A DNA stretch of 64,000 nucleotides from Paratinospora sagittata (GCA_035771175.1 CM069600.1:2633501-2697500), one strand, 5' to 3'. Shown: positions 34,965 to 46,115, numbered from the stretch's first letter. A program made the numbers and translations. The notes: generated from the letters alone by a model not told the origin.

Positions 34965-37078
34965 TGTAACACCCCGTAAATTTAAGTAAATGACGTACAC
35001 ATATATTATACATAAGAGCTCCATATATACATTTGATAATATACGTATTTTATACGTATGAGCTACATATACGCGTGATAATACACGTATTTTATATGTA
35101 AGAGCTAACTATATATTTGATAAGACACGTATTTTATACGTATGAGTCAAAATACGTGTATGTGATTTAGGGTACGACGAAAAACAAATAAAAAGATATA
35201 AGGAACAGTACTTGCATAGTAGTGAATAGTAAGTTACTGTTCATTAAGAAAAAAATAAAAAAAAAATAAAAAAATAAAACAAAACCGATTGCTGAATGAA
35301 AAACAGAGAGAAACGTCCAGAAGAACCGAGAGAAGAAGGAGAAGAGAGAAAAGGGAGAAAGCGGGATTCGGGTGAAATCCGGACTCACGGTAAGTAATTT
35401 TCACTCCCTTTCTTCGTGAAATTACTATCTAAGCTAGCGGTAACCGTTCTAGCGGCCTAATTTTGACTGTAGGAGCCGTTTTACGGCATTTTGACAAATT
35501 GGGGTTTTGACCCCAATGTGAATGAGAAATTCGCTAGGAAGATAGAAAAACACTTCTTGGACTATAGAGACTCTGAATATGTGGTTAGATTTGATTTCAG
35601 GAGGTTTGGAGACCGTCGGACAATTTTAATACAATTTACATCTTTCGGATGAATAGTGATGAATAGTGAATAGTGAATAGTAAATAGTGCATAGTGAATA
35701 GTAAATAGTAAATAGTGCACAGCGCACAGTGAATAGTGAATAGTATACAGTGCACAGTGCAGTGAATAGTGACAGTGTACAGTGCGCAGTGAATAGTGCA
35801 CAGTAAATAGTGATATAGTGAGTGATGTGAATAGTACTGTGCACAGTGATGTGACCAGTGATGTGAATCCAATGAAATCCTAAAGGGATTTATTAGTAGT
35901 GATTTGAAGTGAGTTGAGAAATTAAAGATCATAAATATGAAGACATGCAATTAAATTATGGAGTGATTGTGACAGGTTAAATTAATTGGATGTAACTTGG
36001 AGCTGGACTCGAAAGCGACGATGATTGGGTTTAAGTGGAACGTGTTGTACTGTGAGTATAGTTTTCTTGCTTTGGTTCTTGTATGGCATTGTACGCATAT
36101 AAACTGTTTGATTGTACGCATGTGATCTTATATATAAGGCATTGGAGTTTGTAATGATGAGGCTTTGCGATTCCTCATTGTCATTTCGTTAGGTTTATCC
36201 TAACAAGGGTTGCGATCCTTGAAATGACTGTTACTTGGGTAATGAGATGTTGTGGCTACCTTGTAACGGCCATACAAGGGTTAGACCCGCTCTCTTGCCT
36301 TGCGGAGGAGGGAGATTGTGCATTGTGTTATAGAATTGGGTAATGAGAGGTTGTGGCTACCTTGTAACGGCCTTACAAGGGTTAGACCCGCTCTCTTGCC
36401 TTGCGGAGGAGGGAGATTGTGCATTGTGTTTTGAAATTGGGTAATGAGAGGCTGTGTCTACCTTGTACGACCATACAAGGTTAGACCCGCTCTCTTGCCT
36501 TGCGGAGGAGGGAAATTGTTCATTGTATTATTGAAAAGCATGAAATTTATGTTGTTGACATGTATGTTATATTCGTTGAATGATGCATGTGAAGTGTTTG
36601 AAATGATTTTACATGTCATATTTCTCTAAATGTATATAATTGCCATCTCAAGAACTATATTCACTGAGCTGTTGTTTGCTCACCCTATTTCCTCCAATAT
36701 TTCAGGTATTGAGTCGAAGGGAAAAGGAAACTCCGTGAGTGAGTCTGGTATGTGTATGTCTACTTGGAGGAAATAGCTTTTGTTATTTTGATATGTATAA
36801 TTATCAGACATTATAGATATATGTATTATCATCTAGATGGGATGTGTGGGCATATAGTTATATTGGACAAGGAAATGATAATTTGATGTGTGAATGAATG
36901 GAATGGTTATGGGATTTGATTTGTGGTAATAGGAAAAAAAAAATATTCTGTACATTTTGGGAAGGTTTGTGAGAGTACGTGAAGGCTGACAGTGTATTAT
37001 ATACTGTATATGGGTTTGTATAGTGTATAGTACGCTGTGCCGGTCATGACGTCAGCCTACGTCAGGGGCGTCGTGACA
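34965..37078 (+). mobile_element. Gypsy solo LTR, 2114 bp
   Basis: It starts TGTAACACCCCGTAAATTT and ends GGCGTCGTGACA. Flanks are GGCGG on both sides (34960-34964 and 37079-37083), a perfect 5-bp target duplication. Removing the LTR and one duplication restores the interrupted reading frame, confirming the ends. It contains a GAATAGTG/CACAGTG-rich simple repeat (35648-35870) and a three-copy unit of about 100 bp (36236-36520) with GGTTAGACCCGCTCTCTTGC. A partial gene reading of the inner frames is not meaningful. Confidence 0.93.
36236..36520. repeat. Three-copy tandem repeat within Gypsy LTR
   Basis: Unit of about 100 bp: GGGTAATGAGA, GTGGCTACCTTGTAACGGCC, GGTTAGACCCGCTCTCTTGC, CTTGCGGAGGAGGGAGATTG. 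The second family member has two units at 39985-40160. Confidence 0.9.
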
Positions 37079-37164
37079 GGCGGTCTATCGTATGATGCAC
37101 CTCGCGAATCATGTACTACAGAACCACCACTGTAGCATATTATAGAAACAAGTATATTTGTCAT

Positions 37165-38563
37165 CTGTGTGGGAATAAGCAAAATACAATCGTCATTATT
37201 TCAAAGAAAATATGAAATTAAAGCCTATGACTTCAACGAAGTAACAATTAAAAGGAAATGTAATAAGGCTAATTTGTTTGAATTGAACTCATCAACTTTT
37301 GGAGTCATCTACGTACTAAAATTCATATAGATAATCAGTAGAGTTTTATGCTAACAAGTGTCATCTAATCACAAAGAGAAATGATAATTGTAAATCGAAA
37401 AATCAGTTGCAAAATACTATTCAAACAATATAAAGAATTTTTTTTACAACGTATAGTTTATCAACGAAAGTTGTCTATATATAAATGAAAACAAAAATTC
37501 AAAATAGAAAATAAATTTAGTCCAACCTTAACTCACAATTAAACAATTTACTCCAACAATAAATGGAAAGTTGTTTATAAGTTGAAGTGTTATGGATACT
37601 TGGGATGGTCTATTTTAACCATGAACTTGAGAAACATATTCGACATGTTCATGGGTTTCAGAATGCGATAATCTTTTGTAAGGGCAATCAACTTTGAAGA
37701 ACTTTCCTTTCCAGAGAGAGATGAAAGACCACACTTTGAAAATAGATGTGATTGACAAAAAGAATATATACGTGTTCGATTGAGTTGTTTTCAGAAAACT
37801 AAAAAACTGTTTTTCAATAAAATTATAAATTTCACCAAGGAAACTAGGAAACAACTTTTTGTTATTTTCTGGAATCAGTATCCTAAAAGGCTAAAACCTC
37901 TATTCAAAAATTTTGTTTTAAAAAATTGTTTCTTAATCCTAAACCAAACAGGCCCTTAGTTTATCAGTCAAAGATCATGGTTTAAAATGACTTCAAGTTA
38001 GTCACTATATGATCAATGGAAACCACCACAACCCTTAACGAGTCACATTCCAAAAATTCATCTTTTTCTCTCGAACAAGTTTTAAAAAAGTGCATTTTAA
38101 TGCTGGTTGACATAATAAAATGCATAAAAACATTACAAGTGAATTCAATCAGTTCCAAAACACACACACACAGACATAAGGAAACAAATTTCCAGTCGGT
38201 CTTCAACAACCAAGCATCAATTTATCAGGAAACACCTTTGAAAAAAAAAAAAACTGACCTAAACTTAAAAGCATTTCGAAATTGAATGCTTGAAATCAGG
38301 AATCATCACTTCTACATAGTACAAAGTAAGCCTTCGTAACAGACTCAATAAGTAAACGTGAAGATCAAGACTCGAAAAGACCACACTTTGAAAATAGATG
38401 TGATTGACCAAAAAAACAAAACAAACCCAAGATTTGATCTTCATTCTCATACCAAAGACCCATTAGCACATTCAGATCATCCAGATTTCAGCATTCAAAC
38501 ACCCAACATTCATCATTTCCAAAACCAAAAAAACCATAAATTCACAACTGGGGAACTAAACTA
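37165..38563. other. Mutator-element interior of unclear origin
   Basis: AT-rich, with no intact gene. A direct repeat of about 31 bp containing CCACACTTTGAAAATAGATG occurs at 37724-37755 and 38379-38409. The right part (38440-38560) looks like a spliced-leader or intron-like host sequence and could be a captured fragment, as in Pack-MULEs. A CAAACAGGCCCTTAG edge near 37948 resembles a MITE end. Confidence 0.4.
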
Positions 38564-38568
38564 CTATC

Positions 38569-39492
38569 TGTAACACCCCGTAATTTTAATAAAATACATA
38601 CGTTGAAATACACGTGTATCAAGATGTATAATACACGTAGTTTATACGTATGAGCTAAATATACGCGTGATAATACACGTATTTTAGACGTATGAGCCAA
38701 ATATACGTGTGTGTGATTGAGTGTATGAAGAAAAAGACACATATATGTGTATGGTTAGTTACTTAAAAATGTGGATTGAGTGTATGAAGAAGAACGAATA
38801 AAAAGATAAAATAAAATAATGAACAGTTCGTAAATAATAAATACTGTTCATCAAATAGTATCATGAATAGTGTTACAAAAAAAACAAATAATAAAATAGA
38901 AAAACACTGTTTATAAAATATCAAAACACTATTCATAAAACACTGTTCATAAACAAAATACTGTTCATGAACAGTACTTGGAATAAAAAACAAACGACGA
39001 CGAAAAAAAATATCAAAACGAAGTCAGAGAGGGAAAGAAGAAGCAGAGGGACGAACCGAGAAGAAGGAGAGGGAGAAAAAGGAAAATGCGGGATTTCGAG
39101 TCATACGGTAAGTGATTTTCATTCTCTTTCTTCGTGAAATTGCTATCTAAGCTAGATGTAACGATTCTAGTTGATTAATTTTGACTGTGAGAGCCGTTTT
39201 ATGGCATTTTGACAAATTGGGGTTTTGACCCTAACGTTAATGAAAACCTACTAGGAAGGTAGAAAAACACTTCCTGGACCGTCGGGACTACGAATCTGTG
39301 GTTAGATTCGATTTTATGTGTTTTGGAGACCGTTTGACAATTTTAATACAATTGACATCTTTCGGATGAATAGTGATGAATAGCGTAGGATGAATAGTGA
39401 TGAATAGTGTCGTATGAATAGTGCACAGTGAACAGTGAATAGTGCATAATGCACAGTGAATAGTGCACAGTGAATAGTGTGACATGATCAGT
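38569..39492 (+). repeat. Left arm of 0.95-kb inverted repeat (Gypsy LTR start)
   Basis: It matches the reverse complement of 40772-41749 almost base for base over most of its length; a single change was seen in the first 240 bases (ATATGTG/ATACGTG). Differences concentrate in the short GAATAGTG repeats at its inner end. Confidence 0.93.
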
Positions 39493-40771
39493 GATGTGAA
39501 TCGTACTGTGCACAGTGATGTGACCAGTGATGTGAACCCAATGAAACCCCGGTTTGAGTTTATAGAAACGAGATAACTGCTTTTGAGTCCTAAATGGATT
39601 TATTAGTAGTGATTTGAAGTGAGTTGAGAAATGAAAGATGTAAATAGATATGAATACAAGAAATTGAATTATGGAGTGATTATGACAGGTTAAATTCGTT
39701 GGATTTAACTTGGAGCTGGACTCGAAAGCGACGATGATTGGGTTTAAGTTGAACGTGTTGTACTGTGAGTATAGTTTTCTTGATTTGGTTCTTGTATGGC
39801 ATTGTACGCATATAAACTGTTTGATTGTACGCATGTGATATTATATATAAGGCATTGAGTTTTATGGATCATGCAAACTGATTTTAGCATTGGAGTTTGT
39901 AATAATGAGGCTTTGCGATTCCTCATTGTCATTTCGTTAGGTCTGTCCTAACAAGGGTTGCGATCCTTGAAATGACTGTTACTTGGGTAATGAGATGTTG
40001 TGGCTACCTTGTAACGGCCATACAAGGGTTAGACCCGCTCTCGTGCCTTGCGGAGGAGGGAGATTGTATGAATTGGGTCATGAGAAGTTGTGTCTACCTT
40101 GTACGACATTACAAGGGTTAGACCCGCTCTCTTGCCTTGCGGAGGAGGGAGATTGTGCATTATGATATTGAAAATCATGCAATTTATGTTATTGGCATGT
40201 ATAATATATTTGTTGAATGATGCATGTGTTGAATAAGTGTTTGAAATGATTTTAAATGTCATATTTCTCTAAATGCATATAATTGTCATCTCAAGAACTA
40301 TATTCACTGAGCTGTTGTTTGCTCACCTCATTTCCTCCAATCTTTCAGGTATTGAGTCGAAGGGAAAAGAAACTTGTCCGGTATGTGTATGTATTTGGAG
40401 GAAATAAATTCTATTTACGTTATTTTGATATGTATAATTATCACACACGATATATATGTAATATCACCTAGATGGGTTGTGTGGTAAGATTATATAATGC
40501 TTGGGATGATGAAATGAGATGATCATAGATATTTAGTTGGTGAGAATTTCATTTGTGGAATGAATGGAATCAATGTGAATGGAATGATCATCTTTATATA
40601 TATGGAATTTGATTTGATGTGTGGTATAGAAAAAAAAAATATTCTGTACATTTTGGGAATGTTTGTGAGAGTACGTGAAGGCTGACAGTGTAGTATATAC
40701 TGTATATGGGTTTGTACAGCCTATTATGTTGAGTCTAATCCAATATGTTATCTTGACTGAGAATCACTTGT

Positions 40772-41749
40772 GTGATCATGTCACACTATTCACTGTGCAC
40801 TATTCACTATGCACTATTCACTGTTCACTGTGCACTATTCATATGACACTATTCATACGACATATTCATCACTATTCAGCCGACCCTATTCATCACTACT
40901 CATCCTACACTATTCATCACTATTCATCCTACACTATTCATCACTATTCATCCGAAAGATGTCAATTGTATTAAAATTGTCAAACGGTCTCCAAAACACA
41001 TAAAATCGAATCTAACCACAGATTCGGAGTCCCGACGGTCCAGGAAGTGTTTTTCTACCTTCCTAGTAGGTTTTTATTGACGTTAGGGTCAAAACCCCAA
41101 TTTGTCAAAATGCCATAAAACGGCTCCCACAGTCAAAATTAATCAACTAGAATCGTTACATCTAGCTTAGATAGCAATTTCACGAAGAAAGAGAATGAAA
41201 ATCACTTACCGTATGACTCGAAATCCCGCATTTTCCTTTTTCTCCCTCTCCTTCTTCTCGGTTCGTCCCTCTGCTTCTTCTTTCCCTCTCTGACTTCGTT
41301 TTGATATTTTTTTTCGTCGTCGTTTGTTTTTTATTCCAAGTACTGTTCATGAACAGTATTTTGTTTATGAACAGTGTTTTATGAATAGTGTTTTGATATT
41401 TTATAAACAGTGTTTTTCTATTTTATTATTTGTTTTTTTGTAACACTATTCATGATACTATTTGATGAACAGTATTTATTATTTACGAACTGTTCATTAT
41501 TTTATTTTATCTTTTTATTCGTTCTTCTTCATACACTCAATCCACATTTTTAAGTAACTAACCATACACGTATATGTGTCTTTTTCTTCATACACTCAAT
41601 CACACACACGTATATTTGGCTCATACGTCTAAAATACGTGTATTATCACGCGTATATTTAGCTCATACGTATAAACTACGTGTATTATACATCTTGATAC
41701 ACGTGTATTTCAACGTATGTATTTTATTAAAATTACGGGGTGTTACAAT
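40772..41749 (-). repeat. Right arm of 0.95-kb inverted repeat (Gypsy LTR start, reversed)
   Basis: Its outer end is GGGGTGTTACA at 41739-41749. The following ATCTCCCCAACTTAAGG, read on the minus strand, is the usual Gypsy sequence just inside the 3' LTR, so this arm is a 3' LTR read backwards. Confidence 0.93.
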
Positions 41750-41902
41750 CTCCCCAACTTAAGGAATTTCGTCCTCGAAATTTAAAATCAAGGACTATTC
41801 TTCAAATGATACTCAAGTCCAGAAAACTATTCCCGCATTTATATTTTTGCTCCCATGTTTGCTCTTCTTGATACGTGGTATCCTCCCCAATTTAAAGTTG
41901 AG

Positions 41903-43290
41903 TTACATCCATACAACATATGAATTCGAATGATATTTCCTCAACATCAATATATAGCAAATCGTTTGGACACCTAGCAACTGTGATAGTAGAGCAAATC
42001 GGTAAGGCAATGGACATATCCTATCACGGATCTCTAATGGTCCAATAAATCGCGGTGCGAGCTTTCCTTTCATCCCAAATCTCATTTAACCTTTCTGTGG
42101 TAAGACCCTTAACAAAACTGAGTCAGCCACAATCAAGTTCAAGGCCTATATACCAACCTTGTGTATGTAATCATATCTTGTGGCACCAATAACCATAAAC
42201 AAGTTGAAGATCTATAAGGCTTCTTCTCAAACCTTTAGAGTGCCATCATTATACGATTATAATAGTTATTTATACACACAAGTTTACATAAGTTTACACA
42301 CATAACATATTCTTTCCAACTTCCACCAAAATTCAAGTATACTAGACCCGAGCATGCTCGCAAGCATCAAAGTCACTCTCTCAGTCAGCCAGTCTGAGAA
42401 TACAGTATCACACTGAGAAGGAGATGAGTACCAAATCGAGTCTGCATCATATATCAGATCTCGACACAATCTTCGGATCTTAATCCGACATGAAAAATAT
42501 CTGAGTACTCCCATCAAATCTCCCTCTCTCACACATATACAATCTGCTCAGTCTATCAATAGACTTCTGGTGTTCATTGGAAGAATATATAGACTTACCA
42601 GTCCACTAATGGTTATCCAAATGGTATCATTTCTACCCATAACCCATAAGATACCATTTGAATCCCATATCATCAGTAATCCATATTATCAATTTCATAA
42701 TCTTTCATACTGATATCATACCGCATCATACATTTTACTCTCTGAATATGAGTATCAATCAGCTGAACATGCATCCGAGCACAAATATTAACACATGGAG
42801 TAATAGAGAGTACACTAATAACTGTAACTCTCACTCACGCATAAAGCCTTTTTGTCACACCCCAGTACACAGCACACCGCAGTGTCTAGTACCCCCGGGA
42901 TGTGATGGGTACGCATACCCCAGCCAATAATGTCATATCGCCATGTAGCAACCCAACCGCAGCTGGTCTACATCGAAACGATTCTTTGTCCCTACTATTC
43001 CCTCATGAATAGTAAAGGGTCTCTCCCAAGTTCGAACTCGCAACCTCCCTTAAGGAGTTAGAATTCGCAACTTGAGTAGCCACTGATCGATACTACTCCA
43101 GTTTCAGCCTGTTTCCTGCTCAATGCCTCAGCAACATATTGGTCTTTCCCAGGATAATAATTCAATATAAAATCAAATCCTTCGGGAATTCTTGCCACAT
43201 TTATTACCTCATATTCAGTTTCTTTCCGTTCAAATAATTACTTCAGACTCTTAAAATCTGAAAATAGTGTAACCTTTTTATTATAGAGGC
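41903..43290 (-). pseudogene. Gypsy pol remnant (RNase H and integrase C-terminus)
   Basis: On the minus strand, 43290-43120 gives an RNase H-like run with FKSLK, FERKE and ELNMR separated by stops, ending in an ALSRKQ-type peptide. At 42150-41903 come LLRVLPQKG, a stop, then MRFGMKGKLAPRFIGPLEI, the conserved integrase C-terminal segment of plant Gypsy elements. Several stops and a large deletion separate them, and a SINE is inserted at 42853-43090. Non-functional. Confidence 0.75.
42853..43090 (-). mobile_element. SINE family A copy inside Gypsy remnant
   Basis: On + it starts TGTCACACCCCAGTACACAG and contains GCAGTGTCTAGTACCCC and GTTCGAACTCGCAACC (box B in reverse). It is nested in Gypsy DNA that is itself nested in the Mutator-like element, so it is among the youngest insertions here. 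Confidence 0.75.
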
Positions 43291-43546
43291 AATGCTCTCA
43301 TTATGTCAAAATAACTACCAACAAAGTACTAGACACTCTCAGGATAGTTATTCGCGAAATATCTGGAGACACAAGTAATTAACATATTCTTTTGTATCAA
43401 TCCACAACCCAGATCTGGACGTGATATTCATCAATCACAATTACTTCCAGGTTCTGAAACTAGTCACAACATTTAATACTGTGAGAGCTTCCCCATGCAC
43501 AACGGTCAACACATTTTAGAGCATTCAGAGGCGTCGTGACACTATC

Positions 43547-43809
43547 ACTACTACTAATATCACTTACTACTATCACGGCGACGGCACGGTGCGAAGTGAG
43601 AGGACGGCGACGGAGCGACGGTGACGGCGACGGCGACGGACGGTCCGAAGAGTTTCAGACAGAGGAGGGGGGCGAGGGACGAGAGTGGGGGAGTGTTTGC
43701 TCGCGGGGGGTATTTGTAGGGTTTAAGGGAAGGCGTCTTTTCAAAAGACGCCTTCCCTTCAACTAAAAACAAACGGCTTCCCTTAGGTGAAGGGAAGGGA
43801 AGACGCCTT
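43547..43809 (-). promoter_or_regulatory. Probable 5' region of the Mutator-borne gene
   Basis: A GC-rich CGACGGCGACGG repeat (43570-43645) and, on the minus strand, CTACAAATACCCCCC upstream of a pyrimidine-rich tract, resemble a promoter with 5' UTR just inside the right terminal repeat. Inferred from position; no start codon can be assigned to it. Confidence 0.35.
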
Positions 43810-43979
43810 CCCTTCCACTTTAAAAAATTCCACCTCAGCGCCGACGTGGCGCTTGTTTGGCGCGCTGACTGTGCGATGACTGTGCAGTGAACAGTAAACT
43901 ATGGCAAAGGTGACATTATTTTTTTAGGGGATGGCATTTGTGGAATTATTCATTTTTTGAAGGGTAATCATGTAAAAAA
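43810..43979 (-). repeat. Mutator-like terminal inverted repeat, right
   Basis: Reverse-complement partner of 31824-31985. It carries an extra CGCGCCAAACAAGCGCCACG segment (read on the minus strand) absent from the left arm. A hairpin, GAAGGGAAGGCGTCTT with its inverted copy AAGACGCCTTCCCTTC, lies at 43727-43765 just inside. Confidence 0.88.
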
Positions 43980-43992
43980 TTCAATTATTTAG
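43980..43992. repeat. Target-site duplication, right copy
   Basis: TTCAATTATTTAG, identical to 31811-31823. Confidence 0.85.
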
Positions 43993-44589
43993 TCATATTG
44001 GCCCCAAGGTGGACTAATGTAGCAAAATATGCATAAGTGGGGCACTCCATACCTTAGGCGTGAGATCGAGCCCTCACTGCGCTCTATTGTCTTTTGATAA
44101 TGGACAATTTATAAGTACTACTATAAGCACTCTTTAAAATCGGTGGCGTGCTCTAGTCAAGACTGGTTCTTTACCTAAACTTAAGATTTGGCTAAAATTG
44201 CGAAACTTAACTAAATCGATACATTCGGTTTGAATTGTAAGTTGAGAATTTGAAAATAATATTAATTTAAATCGAACCGATCAAGATTAAAATTATAATT
44301 TATGTAAAATATAGTGTAATATTTACTTATTAGATAATTTTGAGTATAGTTTTTTGTGATAAAATTATATATATATTTATTATTTTATATTTAAAATAAA
44401 TATTATTATAGATCAAATGTCTAAATTGAACCAAATCAAATAATCAGTTCGATTTGATCAAGTAATCGGTTCAATTTTAATTTGAGTAGTATTAAACCGA
44501 TTTAAATCAAACCAATGACACTCTGCTCGCTCGGCTCCTTATCTAAACTTTTTATTTACCAGAAAAAAAAAATCAAAATCTAATTAGTC

Positions 44590-44870
44590 CATGACCCACA
44601 TGTATAAGACATCTAGATGGGACCCACTTAAACAACGTAACACACGCCCTACAGTAGATTTCCTTGCGGCTGGAATATCTTGTCTACTGGCTGCTCCACT
44701 CCACACGTGTTACTTCGTCCCAGTTTTCTCACACTTCCCACCGACACCGTCGTCCACCTGTTAAAAGCAAAGCATATCGTACGGCTGAGATTTTGTTGGA
44801 AGATAAATGTTGGGAGGAACAGTGGAACACCGCCGTATGGTGCGTTAGAATTTCTGGACACTTTTATAAA
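44590..44870 (+). promoter_or_regulatory. G-box noncoding module, copy 2
   Basis: Blocks in order: ACCCACATGTATAAGACATC, GGGACCCAC, ACGCCCTACAGTAGATTTCC, ATATCTTGTC, CACACGTGTTACTTCGTCCC, TTTCTCACACTTCCCACCGA, then GTACGGCTGAGATTT. These match copy 3 about 1.26 kb to the right and, in reverse, the module upstream of the second patatin gene. Short open frames here are not convincing proteins. Confidence 0.5.
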
Positions 44871-45847
44871 CATCAACTTTGTTTCTTTGTAGTAGAAAAA
44901 AAGACAAGGAGACGTTATATATGATTCATTTATTTAATAAGGAGGAAACTAAATGTTATTTTAATTATAATATAAATGCAACTAATTAATGTGTAATTAA
45001 TTATACAAGTATGTTGTTTAGATATAAATGTATTATATATCTTAATTATGCATCTACTACATTATCCAATAACTATGTAATGTGTAGTCTATACGTGTAG
45101 TCCCAATATTTTTTAGGTTTAAAATAACATTTTTCACTTAATTAAATCATTCTTACAACCAATTTTGTTAAGATTGATTGGAGGTAAGGGTATACATGAG
45201 TTGGGTCAGGTCAGTTTGGAACTAAAACTTAACCTAACCTAAATAGTTTAAGTTAGTAAATTTGAAATCCAATCCAATCTAAATAGTTCAGGTTCGATTT
45301 AGTTGAGTAGGTTGATCGGGTTGCACTTAGGCCTAATATTCTTTTTTTTATCGAAAAGTTAGAACGAATAATATTAAATGCCTTCGAAAAAACATTAAAT
45401 GCAAACATAGTGTATTATAAATTTATTCTTTTTTATTAAAAAATTAAAAAGAATAACAAATAATTGTTAACAAAACAGTAAATGCAAAGTGAATTTATTA
45501 TAAATTTATTTTTTTAATTAAAAAATTAAAAAGAGTAACAAATGATTCTCAACAAAACATTAAATACAACATGAGTTTATTGTAAATTTATTTTTTTTAT
45601 TAAAAAGTTAGAAATAATAACACATAGGACTAGTTCATGAAATAAACATAGCATATTTCTTAAAATTTTATATATATATATATATATATAATAGGTCGGT
45701 TCGGGTCGGGTTACTTGAGTTTTCATGAGCTAAATACGTGACCTAACCTAATTAGTTGAGATGAATGAGCATGTACCAAGCCAATTGGGATTAATATCAA
45801 GCCAAAAAATGAAAAGAAAGTGAAGGGTCAAACACAATTTTAGTCAA
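44871..45847. other. AT-rich spacer between two modules
   Basis: Low-complexity AT-rich DNA with three diverged copies of an AAAACATTAAATGCAAA...GTTTATTRTAAATTTATT phrase (45385-45600), a small local repeat. A TA run lies near 45671-45690. No gene. Confidence 0.5.
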
Positions 45848-46115
45848 CGACCCACGTGTAACACATCTGGAGTGGTTCCCACATAAGCTAACTTTGCATG
45901 TGCCCTACCATATATATATATATATATATATATATCTTGTCTTCTATCTGGTCCACACGTGTTAGTTCGTCACTGTTTCCTCACACTTCCACCGACGCCG
46001 TAGTCAACTTGCTAAAGGGTAAACAAATCGGACGGCTGAGATTCTCTGGAGAGATAATGTTGGGAAAGACAGCTAAGACACAGCCGTACGGTTCGGTAGG
46101 TAGCATGGAATCTCA
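45848..46115 (+). promoter_or_regulatory. G-box noncoding module, copy 3
   Basis: ACCCACGTGTAACACATCTG, GTGGTTCCCAC, ATGTGCCCTACC, a TA-repeat expansion, ATCTTGTC, CACACGTGTTAGTTCGTCAC, TTTCCTCACACTTCCACCGA, then GGACGGCTGAGATTC and GTTGGGAA. It is clearly duplicated from or with copy 2 (44590-44870). Confidence 0.5.

Larger units (their letters stand above)
33368..37164 (-). pseudogene. mudrA-N-like / plant mobile domain fusion gene, broken
   Basis: On the minus strand an ATG at 37164 opens MTNILVSIICYSGG. The frame runs to 37079, is cut by the solo LTR, and resumes exactly at 34959 (PPVGLVRVRSGIDFKEFEGV), giving a PB1-like segment seen at the start of Mutator transposases (NITYRYP, VLPISNEEELRD). 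A small shift then leads to an exon ending ...PPLAY, an intron (34675-34580), RWRHALIKKEVSMHVLNKY (34579-34492), another intron, and SWTPYTDDLIDALPEYCKHG from 34405. A further frameshift follows before the plant mobile domain hallmark HRPDRVLRQFGLGQKIPEP, then VWFRSITRRYMT and a basic tail ending CGTD at 33368. Plant mobile domain proteins include MAIN and MAIL1 (silencing) and many transposon-borne copies. With two frameshifts and an insertion this copy cannot make the full protein. Confidence 0.8.
38569..43541. mobile_element. Gypsy element with inverted interior
   Basis: The outer ends are intact Gypsy termini: TGTAACACCCCG at 38569 and GGCGTCGTGACA ending at 43541. They are flanked by CTATC on both sides (38564-38568, 43542-43546). 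Inside, the order is abnormal. A + oriented LTR (38569-40718) is followed by a - oriented LTR start (41749 back to 40772), then - oriented internal DNA with a polypurine tract AACTTAAGG/TTGGGGAGA next to it (41750-41775), an integrase C-terminus (42085-41903) and an RNase H remnant (about 43290-43120). Only the last dozen bases of a + LTR remain at the right end. Confidence 0.85.
31824..43979. mobile_element. 12.2-kb Mutator-like element with long terminal inverted repeats
   Basis: The left end (31824-31985) and right end (43810-43979) are inverted copies: TTTTTTACATGATTACCC, ATGCCATCCCCT, CATAGTTTACTGTTCACTGC and ACAGTCATCGCACAGTC all occur at the left and in reverse complement at the right. 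A subterminal GAAGGGAAGGCGTCTT hairpin motif repeats near both ends. A direct duplication of up to 13 bp flanks the element. Inside are a 179-bp tandem array, a broken mudrA-N/plant-mobile-domain gene on the minus strand, and two nested Gypsy insertions. No DDE transposase core was recognised, so it is probably non-autonomous. Without the nested Gypsy DNA it would be about 5 kb. Confidence 0.88.

Noticed and set aside
35562..35950. Open frames rich in His, Tyr, Ser and Leu, also at 39288-39834 and 40675-41003
   Set aside because: They are translations of GAATAGTG/CACAGTG simple repeats inside Gypsy LTRs.
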